Shown piece after piece: positions 6,322-13,753 of a DNA stretch of 17,142 bases. A program made the translations under genes and the position numbers. A model generated the notes under the pieces. It saw nothing but the letters and a program-made list of their open reading frames with translations, was not told the DNA's origin and did no database searches. The stretch is from UBA7867 sp964579205. GTDB lineage: Bacteria > Bacillota > Clostridia > Christensenellales > UBA1242. The stretch spans positions 1 to 17,142 of the forward strand of contig CAZOFH010000016.1 in assembly GCA_964579205.1 (NCBI GenBank), read 5' to 3'. How positions within the stretch are numbered: the stretch's first letter is position 1; every line of letters starts with the position of its first letter.

Positions 6322-6390
6322 ATCCCCCCTACACGGGGGCTTTGTTGTGCGTTTTTGTTTATTGATTGACAGCGATGACAGGCGGCATAA

Positions 6391-9300
6391 TCACTTGTAC
6401 ACGATATTTTCGGGGAAAAGGTAGCCGAAAAGTTCGTTTTGGAGGCTGACACTGCCGTCCACTTTGTCTGAATATGTAAAGGCTTTGTTTTGCGTGCTAC
6501 ACTTGATGATGACGGGGTGGTCGCCTGGGTAGCGTGACAAAATCTCAAAGACAGCATTTTTGAGTTCTTCATCGGTCAAGTCAAAGCGCAAGTACAATTT
6601 TTCGCGATGCACTTCTTCCTGTGGTTCGGGAGCAGGCGCTGGGGCTGGCTCGTCCGTCCTCCACTGGATAATATCGTCCGGCATTACGGTAGGTCTCTCG
6701 CCGTCGCGGAGACTGATTTTGCCGATAACGGTAATCATCGTGTCGACAGTGAGGATAGACTTGTGCTTTTCATAAATCTTTGGGAATGCCAAAATCTCAA
6801 TAGGCCCGTACAAGTCCTCGATGGTGACGATAGCCATCTCTTTGTTACCCGCCTTGGTATTGGTGCGCTTTACATTGGTAATAATACCGCCGCACTTGAT
6901 ACTCATACCGTCCTCTACTCCCTCATAGATGGCGGTTTCCTCCTCGCCGTCCTCACTCTGGATGATGGCTGGGATGAGCATAGTAGAGTTTAGGTTAAAC
7001 TCCTTGTACTTGTATCTAAACTGGTCCAAAATATGCCCGCTGACATACACACCTAGCACTTGTTTTTCAAACTTTAGGCGCTGCTGTTCGGTATATTCGG
7101 GAATGTTTGGATATTCGACAGTATTGAGAGCGCGGTCATCTTTGAGCAAATTGTCAAACAAGGTCATTTGACCTGCGCACTGTGATTTGTGGTCGCTAGA
7201 GACGCGGTTGACAATAGACTCGTACACCGCAATCATTTGGCTACGAGGCACGCCGAAGCAATCGAATGCACCAGCCCAAATCATCGACTCCAAAAAGCGC
7301 TTGTTATGTGCTTGACCGCCCATACGCGAGATAAAGTCGGATAAATCGCGGAACGCACCATTCGCCTCGCGCTCGCGCACCAAGTCCTCTACTAGGCTCA
7401 CGCCGACATTCTTTATACCACCCAAGCCGTAGCGAATCTCATTGTCACTCTCCACGCTAAAATACGCCAAACTCTTGTTTACATCGGGCGGCAAAATGCG
7501 GATATCGTGAGCACGAGCCAACTCCATATAGTGCGTCAGTTCGTCACTTTTGGTGATACGGTTGTTGATAATCGCAGTGTAAAACTCAATCTTGTGATAC
7601 CGCTTCATATACGCGGTCTGGTATGTGATAAAGGCGTAGGCTGCGGCGTGGGCTTTGTTGAATGCGTAACTACCGAATTTCTCCATTTGCTTCCACAATA
7701 CCTCGGCATCCTCTAGTTTCATACCGCGTTTTAGCACGCCCTCGATAGATTTTTTGCCCTCTGGGTCTTCCCACCCGTAGATAAAGCGTTGTTTTTCGAT
7801 AGGCAATTTGTCTGCCAATTTTTTACCCATAATTTTGCGCACACCGTCCGCCTGACCCATGGTATAGCCTGCCAAGACCTGACAGAGTTTCATAACCTGC
7901 TCTTGGTAAACCATTACACCATAAGTGACATCTAGCACTTCTTTCATCTTTTCTGACGGGTAAACAATGGATTCGGGATTTTTACGGTTGCGGACATAGG
8001 TAGGGATTTCGTCCATAGGTCCCGGACGATACATCGCCAAAATAACGATAATCTCCTCGAGATTGACAGGCTTCATATCGCGGGCAAAGTTTGAGATACC
8101 GCCACTTTCTAACTGAAACACGCCGTCATTGTCACCAGAACCAATAAGCTTGTACACCTCTGGGTCGTCGTAACTAAAGTCTCTCGAATAAAAGTCTATC
8201 GTCTCCCCCGTCCGCTCATAGATGAGTTTTTGCATCAGGTCGATATCGGTCAAGGTAATCAGCCCCAAAAAGTCCATCTTGAGTAGCCCTAGGTGCTCGG
8301 TCTCGTTTTTGTCGTACTGGGTGGTCACCATTTCACCGTTCTTTGCCATAGGCACATGGTCTGAGATGTCATCACAGCAGATTACCACACCTGCGGCGTG
8401 GATACTCGTGTTGCGCGGCATATTCTCGAGTTTTATAGCGGTCTCGACAATCTTTTGGACGAGCAAATCACTATCATACATAGCCCTCAATTCTGGCACG
8501 ACATATTGGGCATCCTCAGGCTTTTTGCTGATGCCAAATAGTTTTTCTATTGCGGGCGACTTTGGCATTTTGGTCGGGAAAAGTTTGGTCATTTTGTCCA
8601 CTTCGTTATACGGCATCTTGAGCACTCGAGCGACATCCTTTATAGCCGCCTTGGCTGCCATAGTACCGAAAGTAATAATCTGACTAACATTTGGCTCGCC
8701 GTACTTTTCGATGACGTATTCGATGACTTTTTCGCGTTTTACCGGGCAAAAGTCGATATCAAAGTCGGGCGGACTGACACGCTCTGGGTTCAAAAATCTC
8801 TCGAACCACAGGTCATATTTTAGTGGGTCAAGGAGGGTAATGCCTATCGCGTACGCTAGGATACTAGCGGCACCACTACCACGCCCCGGGCCTACTGGCA
8901 CGCCGTGCTCACGAGACCAGTTGATAAAGTCCCAAACGACTAGATAGTAGTCGATATAGCCACTCTTTGACAGAGTTTCCATCTCAAATTCGGCACGCTC
9001 GCGGATTTTGGGAGTAATCTCGCCGTAGCGCTTTATTAGCCCTTCGTTGACGATTTTCCACAAGTACTCTTTGTTATCCATACCGTCGGGCGCGGTAAAT
9101 TTGGGATAAAATTGACTCTTGAAATCCAAGGTCACGTCACATTTTTCCGCCACCTCTAGGGTATTATCGATACTCTCTGGGTGTGCGCGGAAAATAGCAC
9201 GCATCTCCTCTTCTGTCTTGAGATAATACTGCTGGCCATCCATACGCATCCTATCGGGGTCATCTATCGTTTTGCCAGTCTGGATGCATAGCAAAATGTC

Positions 9301-9945
9301 TTGGGTCTCGGCGTCCTCTGGGTATAGGTAATGGACATCGTTGGTCGCAATAGTCTTGACCCCCAGCACCTCAGCGAGTCTATACAAATCGGGCAAAATC
9401 TGCCTCTGCAATTCGATACCGTGGTCTTGGACCTCTACGTAAAAGTCCCCTGGGGCAAACATATCACGCATACGAGTGCCCAATTTTACCGCTTCGTCAA
9501 ACATACCTCTGGCTAATAGCCTAGGGATATCTCCAGCCAAGCACGCCGTGCTACAAATCAGCCCCTCAGAATACTGTGCCAAAGTATCATAGTCGATGCG
9601 AGGCTTGTAATGAAAGCCCTTTGTCCACGCGATACTATTCAATTTGATAATATTGTGGTAGCCTACATCATTTTTGGCTAGCAAAATAAGGTGTGACGGG
9701 CTTTGCTTGCCTTGCTTGTTATTCAAATCAGGCGCCACATAAAACTCTGTACCCAAGATAGGCTTTATTCCGTTCGCCTTGCATTCCTCATAAAATTTTA
9801 CCGCGCCGTACATATTGCCGTGATCGGTAATCGCGCAGGCAGGTGCCCCTCTTTCCTTGAGAATTTTGACCAGTTTTTTTATTCGTGCCGCACCGTCTAG
9901 CAAACTATATTCGGTATGCAAGTGCAAGTGTACAAAGTTTTCCAT
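6391..9945 (-). CDS. dnaE: DNA polymerase III subunit alpha (DnaE)
   Basis: 1184 residues, full length for a C-family replicative polymerase, which adds nucleotides at the fork as the catalytic subunit of the holoenzyme. The N-terminal PHP domain keeps its metal ligands (H8, H10, D17, H42, E67), so metal-dependent proofreading is possible. The palm contains PDFDIDF with catalytic Asp at about 396 and 398, and LKMDFLGL with the third Asp at about 558. A finger-like stretch has PGPMDEIPTYVRNR, and the helical region has SYAFNKAHAAAYA. The clamp-binding peptide QMTLF is at 926-930. The C-terminus has an OB fold (CGGIITNVKRTNTKAG), a Pro/Ala linker (APAPAPEP) and a terminal domain. ATG at 9945 follows GAGG, 21 nt after the whiA stop, so it is the last gene of the cluster. 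Whether a PolC also exists cannot be judged from this window. Confidence 0.97.
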   Translation of the reverse strand: MENFVHLHLHTEYSLLDGAARIKKLVKILKERGAPACAITDHGNMYGAVKFYEECKANGIKPILGTEFYVAPDLNNKQGKQSPSHLILLAKNDVGYHNIIKLNSIAWTKGFHYKPRIDYDTLAQYSEGLICSTACLAGDIPRLLARGMFDEAVKLGTRMRDMFAPGDFYVEVQDHGIELQRQILPDLYRLAEVLGVKTIATNDVHYLYPEDAETQDILLCIQTGKTIDDPDRMRMDGQQYYLKTEEEMRAIFRAHPESIDNTLEVAEKCDVTLDFKSQFYPKFTAPDGMDNKEYLWKIVNEGLIKRYGEITPKIRERAEFEMETLSKSGYIDYYLVVWDFINWSREHGVPVGPGRGSGAASILAYAIGITLLDPLKYDLWFERFLNPERVSPPDFDIDFCPVKREKVIEYVIEKYGEPNVSQIITFGTMAAKAAIKDVARVLKMPYNEVDKMTKLFPTKMPKSPAIEKLFGISKKPEDAQYVVPELRAMYDSDLLVQKIVETAIKLENMPRNTSIHAAGVVICCDDISDHVPMAKNGEMVTTQYDKNETEHLGLLKMDFLGLITLTDIDLMQKLIYERTGETIDFYSRDFSYDDPEVYKLIGSGDNDGVFQLESGGISNFARDMKPVNLEEIIVILAMYRPGPMDEIPTYVRNRKNPESIVYPSEKMKEVLDVTYGVMVYQEQVMKLCQVLAGYTMGQADGVRKIMGKKLADKLPIEKQRFIYGWEDPEGKKSIEGVLKRGMKLEDAEVLWKQMEKFGSYAFNKAHAAAYAFITYQTAYMKRYHKIEFYTAIINNRITKSDELTHYMELARAHDIRILPPDVNKSLAYFSVESDNEIRYGLGGIKNVGVSLVEDLVREREANGAFRDLSDFISRMGGQAHNKRFLESMIWAGAFDCFGVPRSQMIAVYESIVNRVSSDHKSQCAGQMTLFDNLLKDDRALNTVEYPNIPEYTEQQRLKFEKQVLGVYVSGHILDQFRYKYKEFNLNSTMLIPAIIQSEDGEEETAIYEGVEDGMSIKCGGIITNVKRTNTKAGNKEMAIVTIEDLYGPIEILAFPKIYEKHKSILTVDTMITVIGKISLRDGERPTVMPDDIIQWRTDEPAPAPAPEPQEEVHREKLYLRFDLTDEELKNAVFEILSRYPGDHPVIIKCSTQNKAFTYSDKVDGSVSLQNELFGYLFPENIVYK

Positions 9946-9966
9946 AATTTTTTCCTCTATGTTATT

Positions 9967-11025
9967 TTACTCAGTGTCAGTATTTTGGTTTTGTGGAGTA
10001 TCGGATTGCTCCTCTTGTGCCACAAGCTCATCAGCCTGCTCGGCACGCGCTGCGCGCAATTTGTCTGCAAAATTGACGATTTTGCGGAGCCTGTGATTTA
10101 CCCCACTCTTGGTAAGCGGCGGGTCCATTAGTTTGGCTAGCGCCTCGAGAGTCTCCTCAGGATTCGCCAATCGCAGCAGGGACAATTCATACAGCGTGTC
10201 AGGTAATGCCGACAGCCCCACGGTATCGCTAATATACTCTATAGCCTCGATTTGGTTTAGGCTAGCATTGACCATTTTGCCCATATTGTTGCTCATACAG
10301 TTTAACTGGCGATTGAGATTGTTTCGCACCTCGCGCACGGCAAACTCATTTTGCAGCGTAAGTACCGCATTATTCGCCCCCACTAGCGCCAAAGTATCAC
10401 TCACTAGTTCTGCCTCTTTGAGATAAATCACGCTAAATTTCCTCCGAGACATCGACCTAGTGTAGATATCGTACTGCGACAAAATATGCGAAAAGTCGCC
10501 CGCCAGAGAATGATTGCCAAACACAAATTCTAGGTGATAGCCGCCAGAGTGCTTTTTGAGATTATTGATATCTTTGATGACAATATTCGCGCTCGCACAC
10601 CCCATAAACACGCCTTTGATAAATTCACGCTGGCAGCAGTCCTTTTCGATAAGGTGCCTACTGACGCCCAAATTTATCTCCAAAATACCAGCGTAATTCT
10701 CGCGCAAAATGTACGTATCTAGTAGCAACTGCTTGGTCAAGGAGGCAGGTATGGTGATATGATATTTGAGCGTGTGATTTGGGCGCTCCTCTACCACCAC
10801 ATCCAGTTCTTCGGCATCAGGATAAAGCCTCTTTGTGAGCAAAGAGATACGCTTTGACAAGTTTTTTATTTCGGTGACGAATTCTATCCTGTACCCTTGC
10901 TCCTCATCGCCATTGACTATGGCACAAGTGCGCAACAGGCCGCCCAATTCCGCCTTTACACAGCATTCTTCCTGTGGCAATTCGCTCTCTGCTACCTCGT
11001 ATTTTGCATCATAAGAAAATGACAT
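9967..11025 (-). CDS. whiA: DNA-binding protein WhiA
   Basis: 352 residues. WhiA is a sporulation or division-linked DNA-binding protein of Firmicutes and Actinobacteria that combines a degenerate LAGLIDADG homing-endonuclease fold with a C-terminal helix-turn-helix. Visible hallmarks: N-terminal MSFSYDAKYE and CCVKAELGGLLR; the LAGLIDADG-like half with CCQREFIKGVFMGCASA and GYHLEFVF (about 130-170); and the C-terminal helix-turn-helix with LPDTLYELSLLRLANP and LTKSGVNHRLRKIVNFA (about 274-322). A polar acidic tail follows. The ATG at 11025 is preceded by AAGGAG overlapping the stop of the PHP gene, only 7 nt away, so translation is probably coupled. In many relatives rapZ and yvcK lie directly upstream; here a PHP hydrolase gene takes that place. 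Confidence 0.95.
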   Translation of the reverse strand: MSFSYDAKYEVAESELPQEECCVKAELGGLLRTCAIVNGDEEQGYRIEFVTEIKNLSKRISLLTKRLYPDAEELDVVVEERPNHTLKYHITIPASLTKQLLLDTYILRENYAGILEINLGVSRHLIEKDCCQREFIKGVFMGCASANIVIKDINNLKKHSGGYHLEFVFGNHSLAGDFSHILSQYDIYTRSMSRRKFSVIYLKEAELVSDTLALVGANNAVLTLQNEFAVREVRNNLNRQLNCMSNNMGKMVNASLNQIEAIEYISDTVGLSALPDTLYELSLLRLANPEETLEALAKLMDPPLTKSGVNHRLRKIVNFADKLRAARAEQADELVAQEEQSDTPQNQNTDTE

Positions 11026-11032
11026 TCCCTAT

Positions 11033-11764
11033 TTACTCCTTGGTTTGTATATTCACTATCCTATCTAATGGGATATTGTATTTTTGGATAAATTTGGTAG
11101 GGATAGCACATTCGCCCACTCGCTCAGGAGAATGCGCGTCGCTACCGATGACCAGAGTCACCCCGCTGTCTATTAGCGCCTGTGCGTCAGCCTCATCCAT
11201 CTGAATCCTCTTGCCATTCAACTCCACCCATACGCCTTGCTGCGAGGCAAACTTTGCCACACGCCCCACATCCACGCGCGCGGCGTAATTTGGGTGCACT
11301 ACTAGTTTGACTGGGTATTTTTTTATCGCTGCAATATAACTGTCGGTGACTTTTTGCCTGCGTTTTTCACTTTTGCGACTGACAAAATTCATCATCGTGA
11401 ACCAAATACTGCTAGGCTTTTTGAGCGAACAAGCGAACTTGTGCACGCCAAAGATTATGTAGTCAAATAGCGCGATATCCGCCTCTCTTAGGTCCAAATC
11501 CCCCCGCATATTGATTAGGTTCGCCTCCACGCCGAGCAAAATCTCTATATCAGGGTATTTTTGTCGCAACTCCTCGATTTCGGCACGCATCCGCGCTACA
11601 TTTTTGCGCCCGATGCCGTGAGCCACGTGCCAAAAGCCGTGGTCGGTGATACCTATAGTCTTTAGCCCTTTTGCACGAGCCGCCTCGACATTTTGGGTAA
11701 TCGACCCCACGCCGTCACTATAATAGGTGTGCGTATGATAATCTGCAGTCATTTTGATTTCCAT
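11033..11764 (-). CDS. PHP-domain metal-dependent phosphatase (YcdX-like)
   Basis: 243 residues. It is a stand-alone PHP hydrolase of the YcdX/HisJ-type fold, which uses a trinuclear metal centre to cleave phosphate esters. All nine expected ligands are visible: H10 and H12 (DYHTHT), D17, H42 (TDHG), E80 (GVEAN), H108 (GVHK), H157 (VVHP), D209 and H211 (GSDAH). The substrate is unknown. The ATG at 11764 follows GAGGGG with 7-nt spacing, and that site overlaps the stop region of murB (11776), so the two are translated together. A second ATG at codon 5 lacks its own site. A PHP gene between murB and the whiA cluster is common in Clostridia, from general knowledge. Confidence 0.9.
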   Translation of the reverse strand: MEIKMTADYHTHTYYSDGVGSITQNVEAARAKGLKTIGITDHGFWHVAHGIGRKNVARMRAEIEELRQKYPDIEILLGVEANLINMRGDLDLREADIALFDYIIFGVHKFACSLKKPSSIWFTMMNFVSRKSEKRRQKVTDSYIAAIKKYPVKLVVHPNYAARVDVGRVAKFASQQGVWVELNGKRIQMDEADAQALIDSGVTLVIGSDAHSPERVGECAIPTKFIQKYNIPLDRIVNIQTKE

Positions 11765-11775
11765 TGTTTATCCCC

Positions 11776-12672
11776 TCAAATCACGATAATTTCCAATTCC
11801 AGATTGACACCAAACTTTTCTTCAACAGAATTGCGTACTAATTCTATCAGTTTTATCACGTCTTGGCAAGTGGCTGAGCCCAAATTTACTATAAAACCGC
11901 TATGAATTTGCGAAACTTGAGCCCCGCCCACCGTCGCTCCCTTTAGCCCACACGCCTCTATCATATAGGCAGGGGCTAGGTCGGTAGTCTTTTTGAAAAC
12001 GCTGCCAGCACTCGCGTGCCCCACCCTCTGAGTATCGAGCCGCGCCTGCACCGTGTACTGCATTCTACGCAAAATATTCTCTGTCACATCTTTGTTTAGC
12101 CAAAAACCTACACCTATTATAGCATACTTTTTTGAATTTGTAAAAATGCTGTGCCGATATTGAAAAAAAAGTTTTTCCTTGCCGAGCCTAATCACCTTGC
12201 CGCCGTCCCAAACATCCACATATTCTACGAATTTGCCGATTTCCACGCCAAAAGCCCCAGCATTCATAGTGACCGCCCCGCCGATGCTAGCAGGGATGCC
12301 GATGAGATATTCTAGCCCACTGAGCCCGTTTTTGGCGCAAAACTGAATGAGCCTCGCGAGCCTGATCCCCGCCTCAGCATATACAAAGCCCAGCCTATTG
12401 ATGTAGCATTTGGACAAATTCGCCGAGTCAATGACCACATACTTTATACCGTCATCGCGAAACAATACATTGGACCCAGCCCCCAAAATGTGATAGTCTA
12501 CATTGCTATCTTTGCAGAGTTTGATGACGCGGCAAAATTGTGCCCTATCGCTCGGTCTAATGAAAGCGGGGGTCACCCCTCCTATTAGAATGGTAGTCTT
12601 GTCTTTGAGTGGCACATCACGCTCATAATCACAGATTTTGTCTAATTCTCGCCAAAATTTTTTTGTTATCAC
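11776..12672 (-). CDS. murB: UDP-N-acetylenolpyruvoylglucosamine reductase (MurB)
   Basis: 298 residues. It reduces UDP-GlcNAc-enolpyruvate to UDP-MurNAc with NADPH and FAD, in the cytoplasm, as the second step of peptidoglycan precursor synthesis. FAD-binding motifs are GAGSN (64-68) and GIPASIGGAVTMNAGAFG (125-142). The C-terminal half has RHSIF (173-177), the catalytic Ser in GSVFKK (S224), QVSQIHSGFIVN and a terminal Glu in LELEI (E294). The short form without an extra insert fits type II MurB. I chose GTG at 12672: it overlaps the preceding stop as GTGA and lies 10 nt after AAAGGAGG (12690-12683). A longer in-frame reading from TTG at 12696 would translate the ribosome-binding site itself and is less likely. 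Next gene: PHP hydrolase, 11 nt downstream. Confidence 0.95.
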   Translation of the reverse strand: MITKKFWRELDKICDYERDVPLKDKTTILIGGVTPAFIRPSDRAQFCRVIKLCKDSNVDYHILGAGSNVLFRDDGIKYVVIDSANLSKCYINRLGFVYAEAGIRLARLIQFCAKNGLSGLEYLIGIPASIGGAVTMNAGAFGVEIGKFVEYVDVWDGGKVIRLGKEKLFFQYRHSIFTNSKKYAIIGVGFWLNKDVTENILRRMQYTVQARLDTQRVGHASAGSVFKKTTDLAPAYMIEACGLKGATVGGAQVSQIHSGFIVNLGSATCQDVIKLIELVRNSVEEKFGVNLELEIIVI

Positions 12673-13697
12673 TTGCCCTGCTCCTCCTTTAGCCAAACAC
12701 TAGATACAAAGACATTCAGTACCTGCATTTTTTTGCTCAAAGCCTCCTCAAACTGCTGGTACGACTTTTCACTATATATCTTGGCACCATTTACACAAAA
12801 CATACCGATAGTAGCCAATTTCTTCTGAATTTCAGCAGAGGTGACATAGTCGATAAAGCCCGTCGCTTGCGCAATTTGCCTCTCATCGGTCGCCGTGATG
12901 GCTAGGTATTGGATGAGGTCGGTATACCCTGCCAAAAATTGATAATTGATACTGTCGATGACGCCGAGTTTCGTCTTGTTATTGAGCCGAAAGAAATCCC
13001 TTTGCGTCCCCAAGAGTACATCGAATTCATTCCCTTTTAGATACGCCTCATATGCCGAATACTGCGTGTAGTCCTTTCTCTCTACATATTTGCGGCAATC
13101 CTGAGGCAAAGCGAGCGCGGGCAAATTGTATGCTAGCCCAGTGCCGATGACCGCCCGCTCACTCTGCTCTCGGATAGTGGCAAAAGTATCAGGCTGGATG
13201 CTGTCGAGTTTTCGCTCAGAGCAGAGCACATATCCCCCCATACACCACGGCGCTGCTAGCAATTCGCCATCTACCCTGCCACCTGCCGAGAGGTCGTTTC
13301 GTATAGGAGAAGCGAGATTTATTGGCTGACACATCGCCTCGATTATATCTCCCGCACCTATGCCAAAACTGATTAGGTCAGGGCGACTACCTTGCGATAG
13401 TAGCGAGAGCGCCTGCTCTCTGCTGACCGTCCGTACGATGACATAGACCTGCTTGTTTTTGTTTTGGTATCCAAAAGCCTGCTTCTCGAGATACCGCGCC
13501 CTGCTCGCACTACCCCCCTCAAAGGTGTCTATCTCCCATAGTTCGAGAAAACACGCATCCGCCCCAGCAGTCGATAGCCAAGCATTCCTAGCAGAATTTA
13601 TCTGCGGTATCAAAACATACGGCGCAATCATCAAAAACGCTACCACACCTATAGCAAAAATACCGAATACTAGCCGCTCAAGATTCTTCTTTGACAA
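12669..13697 (-). CDS. membrane-anchored extracellular solute-binding-like protein
   Basis: 342 residues. An N-terminal membrane segment (about 9-31) is preceded by a Lys/Arg-rich start and followed by a domain resembling family 1 extracellular solute-binding proteins: LELWEIDTFEGG near residue 51, a middle part with RPDLISFGIGAGD and APWCMGGYVL, and a late FIDYVTSAEIQKKLATIGMF typical of the C-terminal lobe. There is no lipobox Cys, so it would be held by an uncleaved anchor. No permease or ATPase gene is nearby, so it may sense rather than import. The start is TTG at 13697, 8 nt after GAGGTG; that site is the 3' arm of a hairpin (13705-13735). The stop overlaps the murB start as GTGA. Family assignment is by motif recognition and only moderately certain. 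Confidence 0.7.
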   Translation of the reverse strand: MSKKNLERLVFGIFAIGVVAFLMIAPYVLIPQINSARNAWLSTAGADACFLELWEIDTFEGGSASRARYLEKQAFGYQNKNKQVYVIVRTVSREQALSLLSQGSRPDLISFGIGAGDIIEAMCQPINLASPIRNDLSAGGRVDGELLAAPWCMGGYVLCSERKLDSIQPDTFATIREQSERAVIGTGLAYNLPALALPQDCRKYVERKDYTQYSAYEAYLKGNEFDVLLGTQRDFFRLNNKTKLGVIDSINYQFLAGYTDLIQYLAITATDERQIAQATGFIDYVTSAEIQKKLATIGMFCVNGAKIYSEKSYQQFEEALSKKMQVLNVFVSSVWLKEEQGK

Positions 13698-13735
13698 ACA
13701 AAAATCACCTCACATAGCATTATGATATGAGGTGA
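13698..13735 (-). promoter_or_regulatory. hairpin between uvrC and the solute-binding-like gene, overlapping its ribosome-binding site
   Basis: Arms TCACCTCA and TGAGGTGA (13735-13728 and 13712-13705 on the minus strand) are perfect over 8 bp and extend to 11 bp with one G-U pair, around a 9-nt loop. The hairpin is followed by TTTTTG, like a rho-independent terminator, 19 nt after the uvrC stop. The 3' arm GAGGTGA is also the only visible ribosome-binding site for the TTG start at 13697. It may terminate uvrC transcripts, hide the site, or act as a palindromic operator. Confidence 0.6.
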
Positions 13736-13753
13736 AATTCTCTTTTATTATTC

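Larger units (their letters stand above)
5732..6390. other. gene-free stretch (659 bp) with surface-gene promoter/leader and hairpin repeats
   Basis: 5732-5882 is the A/T-rich 5' leader of the 905-residue gene. 5883-5919 is its promoter block. 5920-5990 is A/T-rich. 6021-6044 and 6068-6091 are two near-identical GACAGGACTATRTGCAG segments about 47 nt apart. Hairpin repeats C and D lie at 6071-6152 and 6240-6321 with heads facing each other, enclosing a GC hairpin (6158-6180) and a 9-bp hairpin (6190-6215). A short GC hairpin (CCCCC 6325-6329, GGGGG 6335-6339) lies 50 nt downstream of the dnaE stop without a minus-strand U-tract. Frames open here overlap the repeats and the dnaE end and are not credible genes. 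Confidence 0.7.

Noticed and set aside
6325..6339. CCCCC/GGGGG hairpin as the dnaE terminator
   Set aside because: The short stem has no U-tract on the minus strand; the T-rich side is on the plus strand, where no gene ends.
6243..6572. Minus-strand frame of 109 codons overlapping the dnaE end
   Set aside because: It is out of frame with dnaE, and its 3' half runs through R1 copy D.
12673..12696. TTG at 12696 as the murB start
   Set aside because: It would translate the AAAGGAGG site itself; GTG at 12672 has that site upstream and the GTGA overlap typical of coupled genes.
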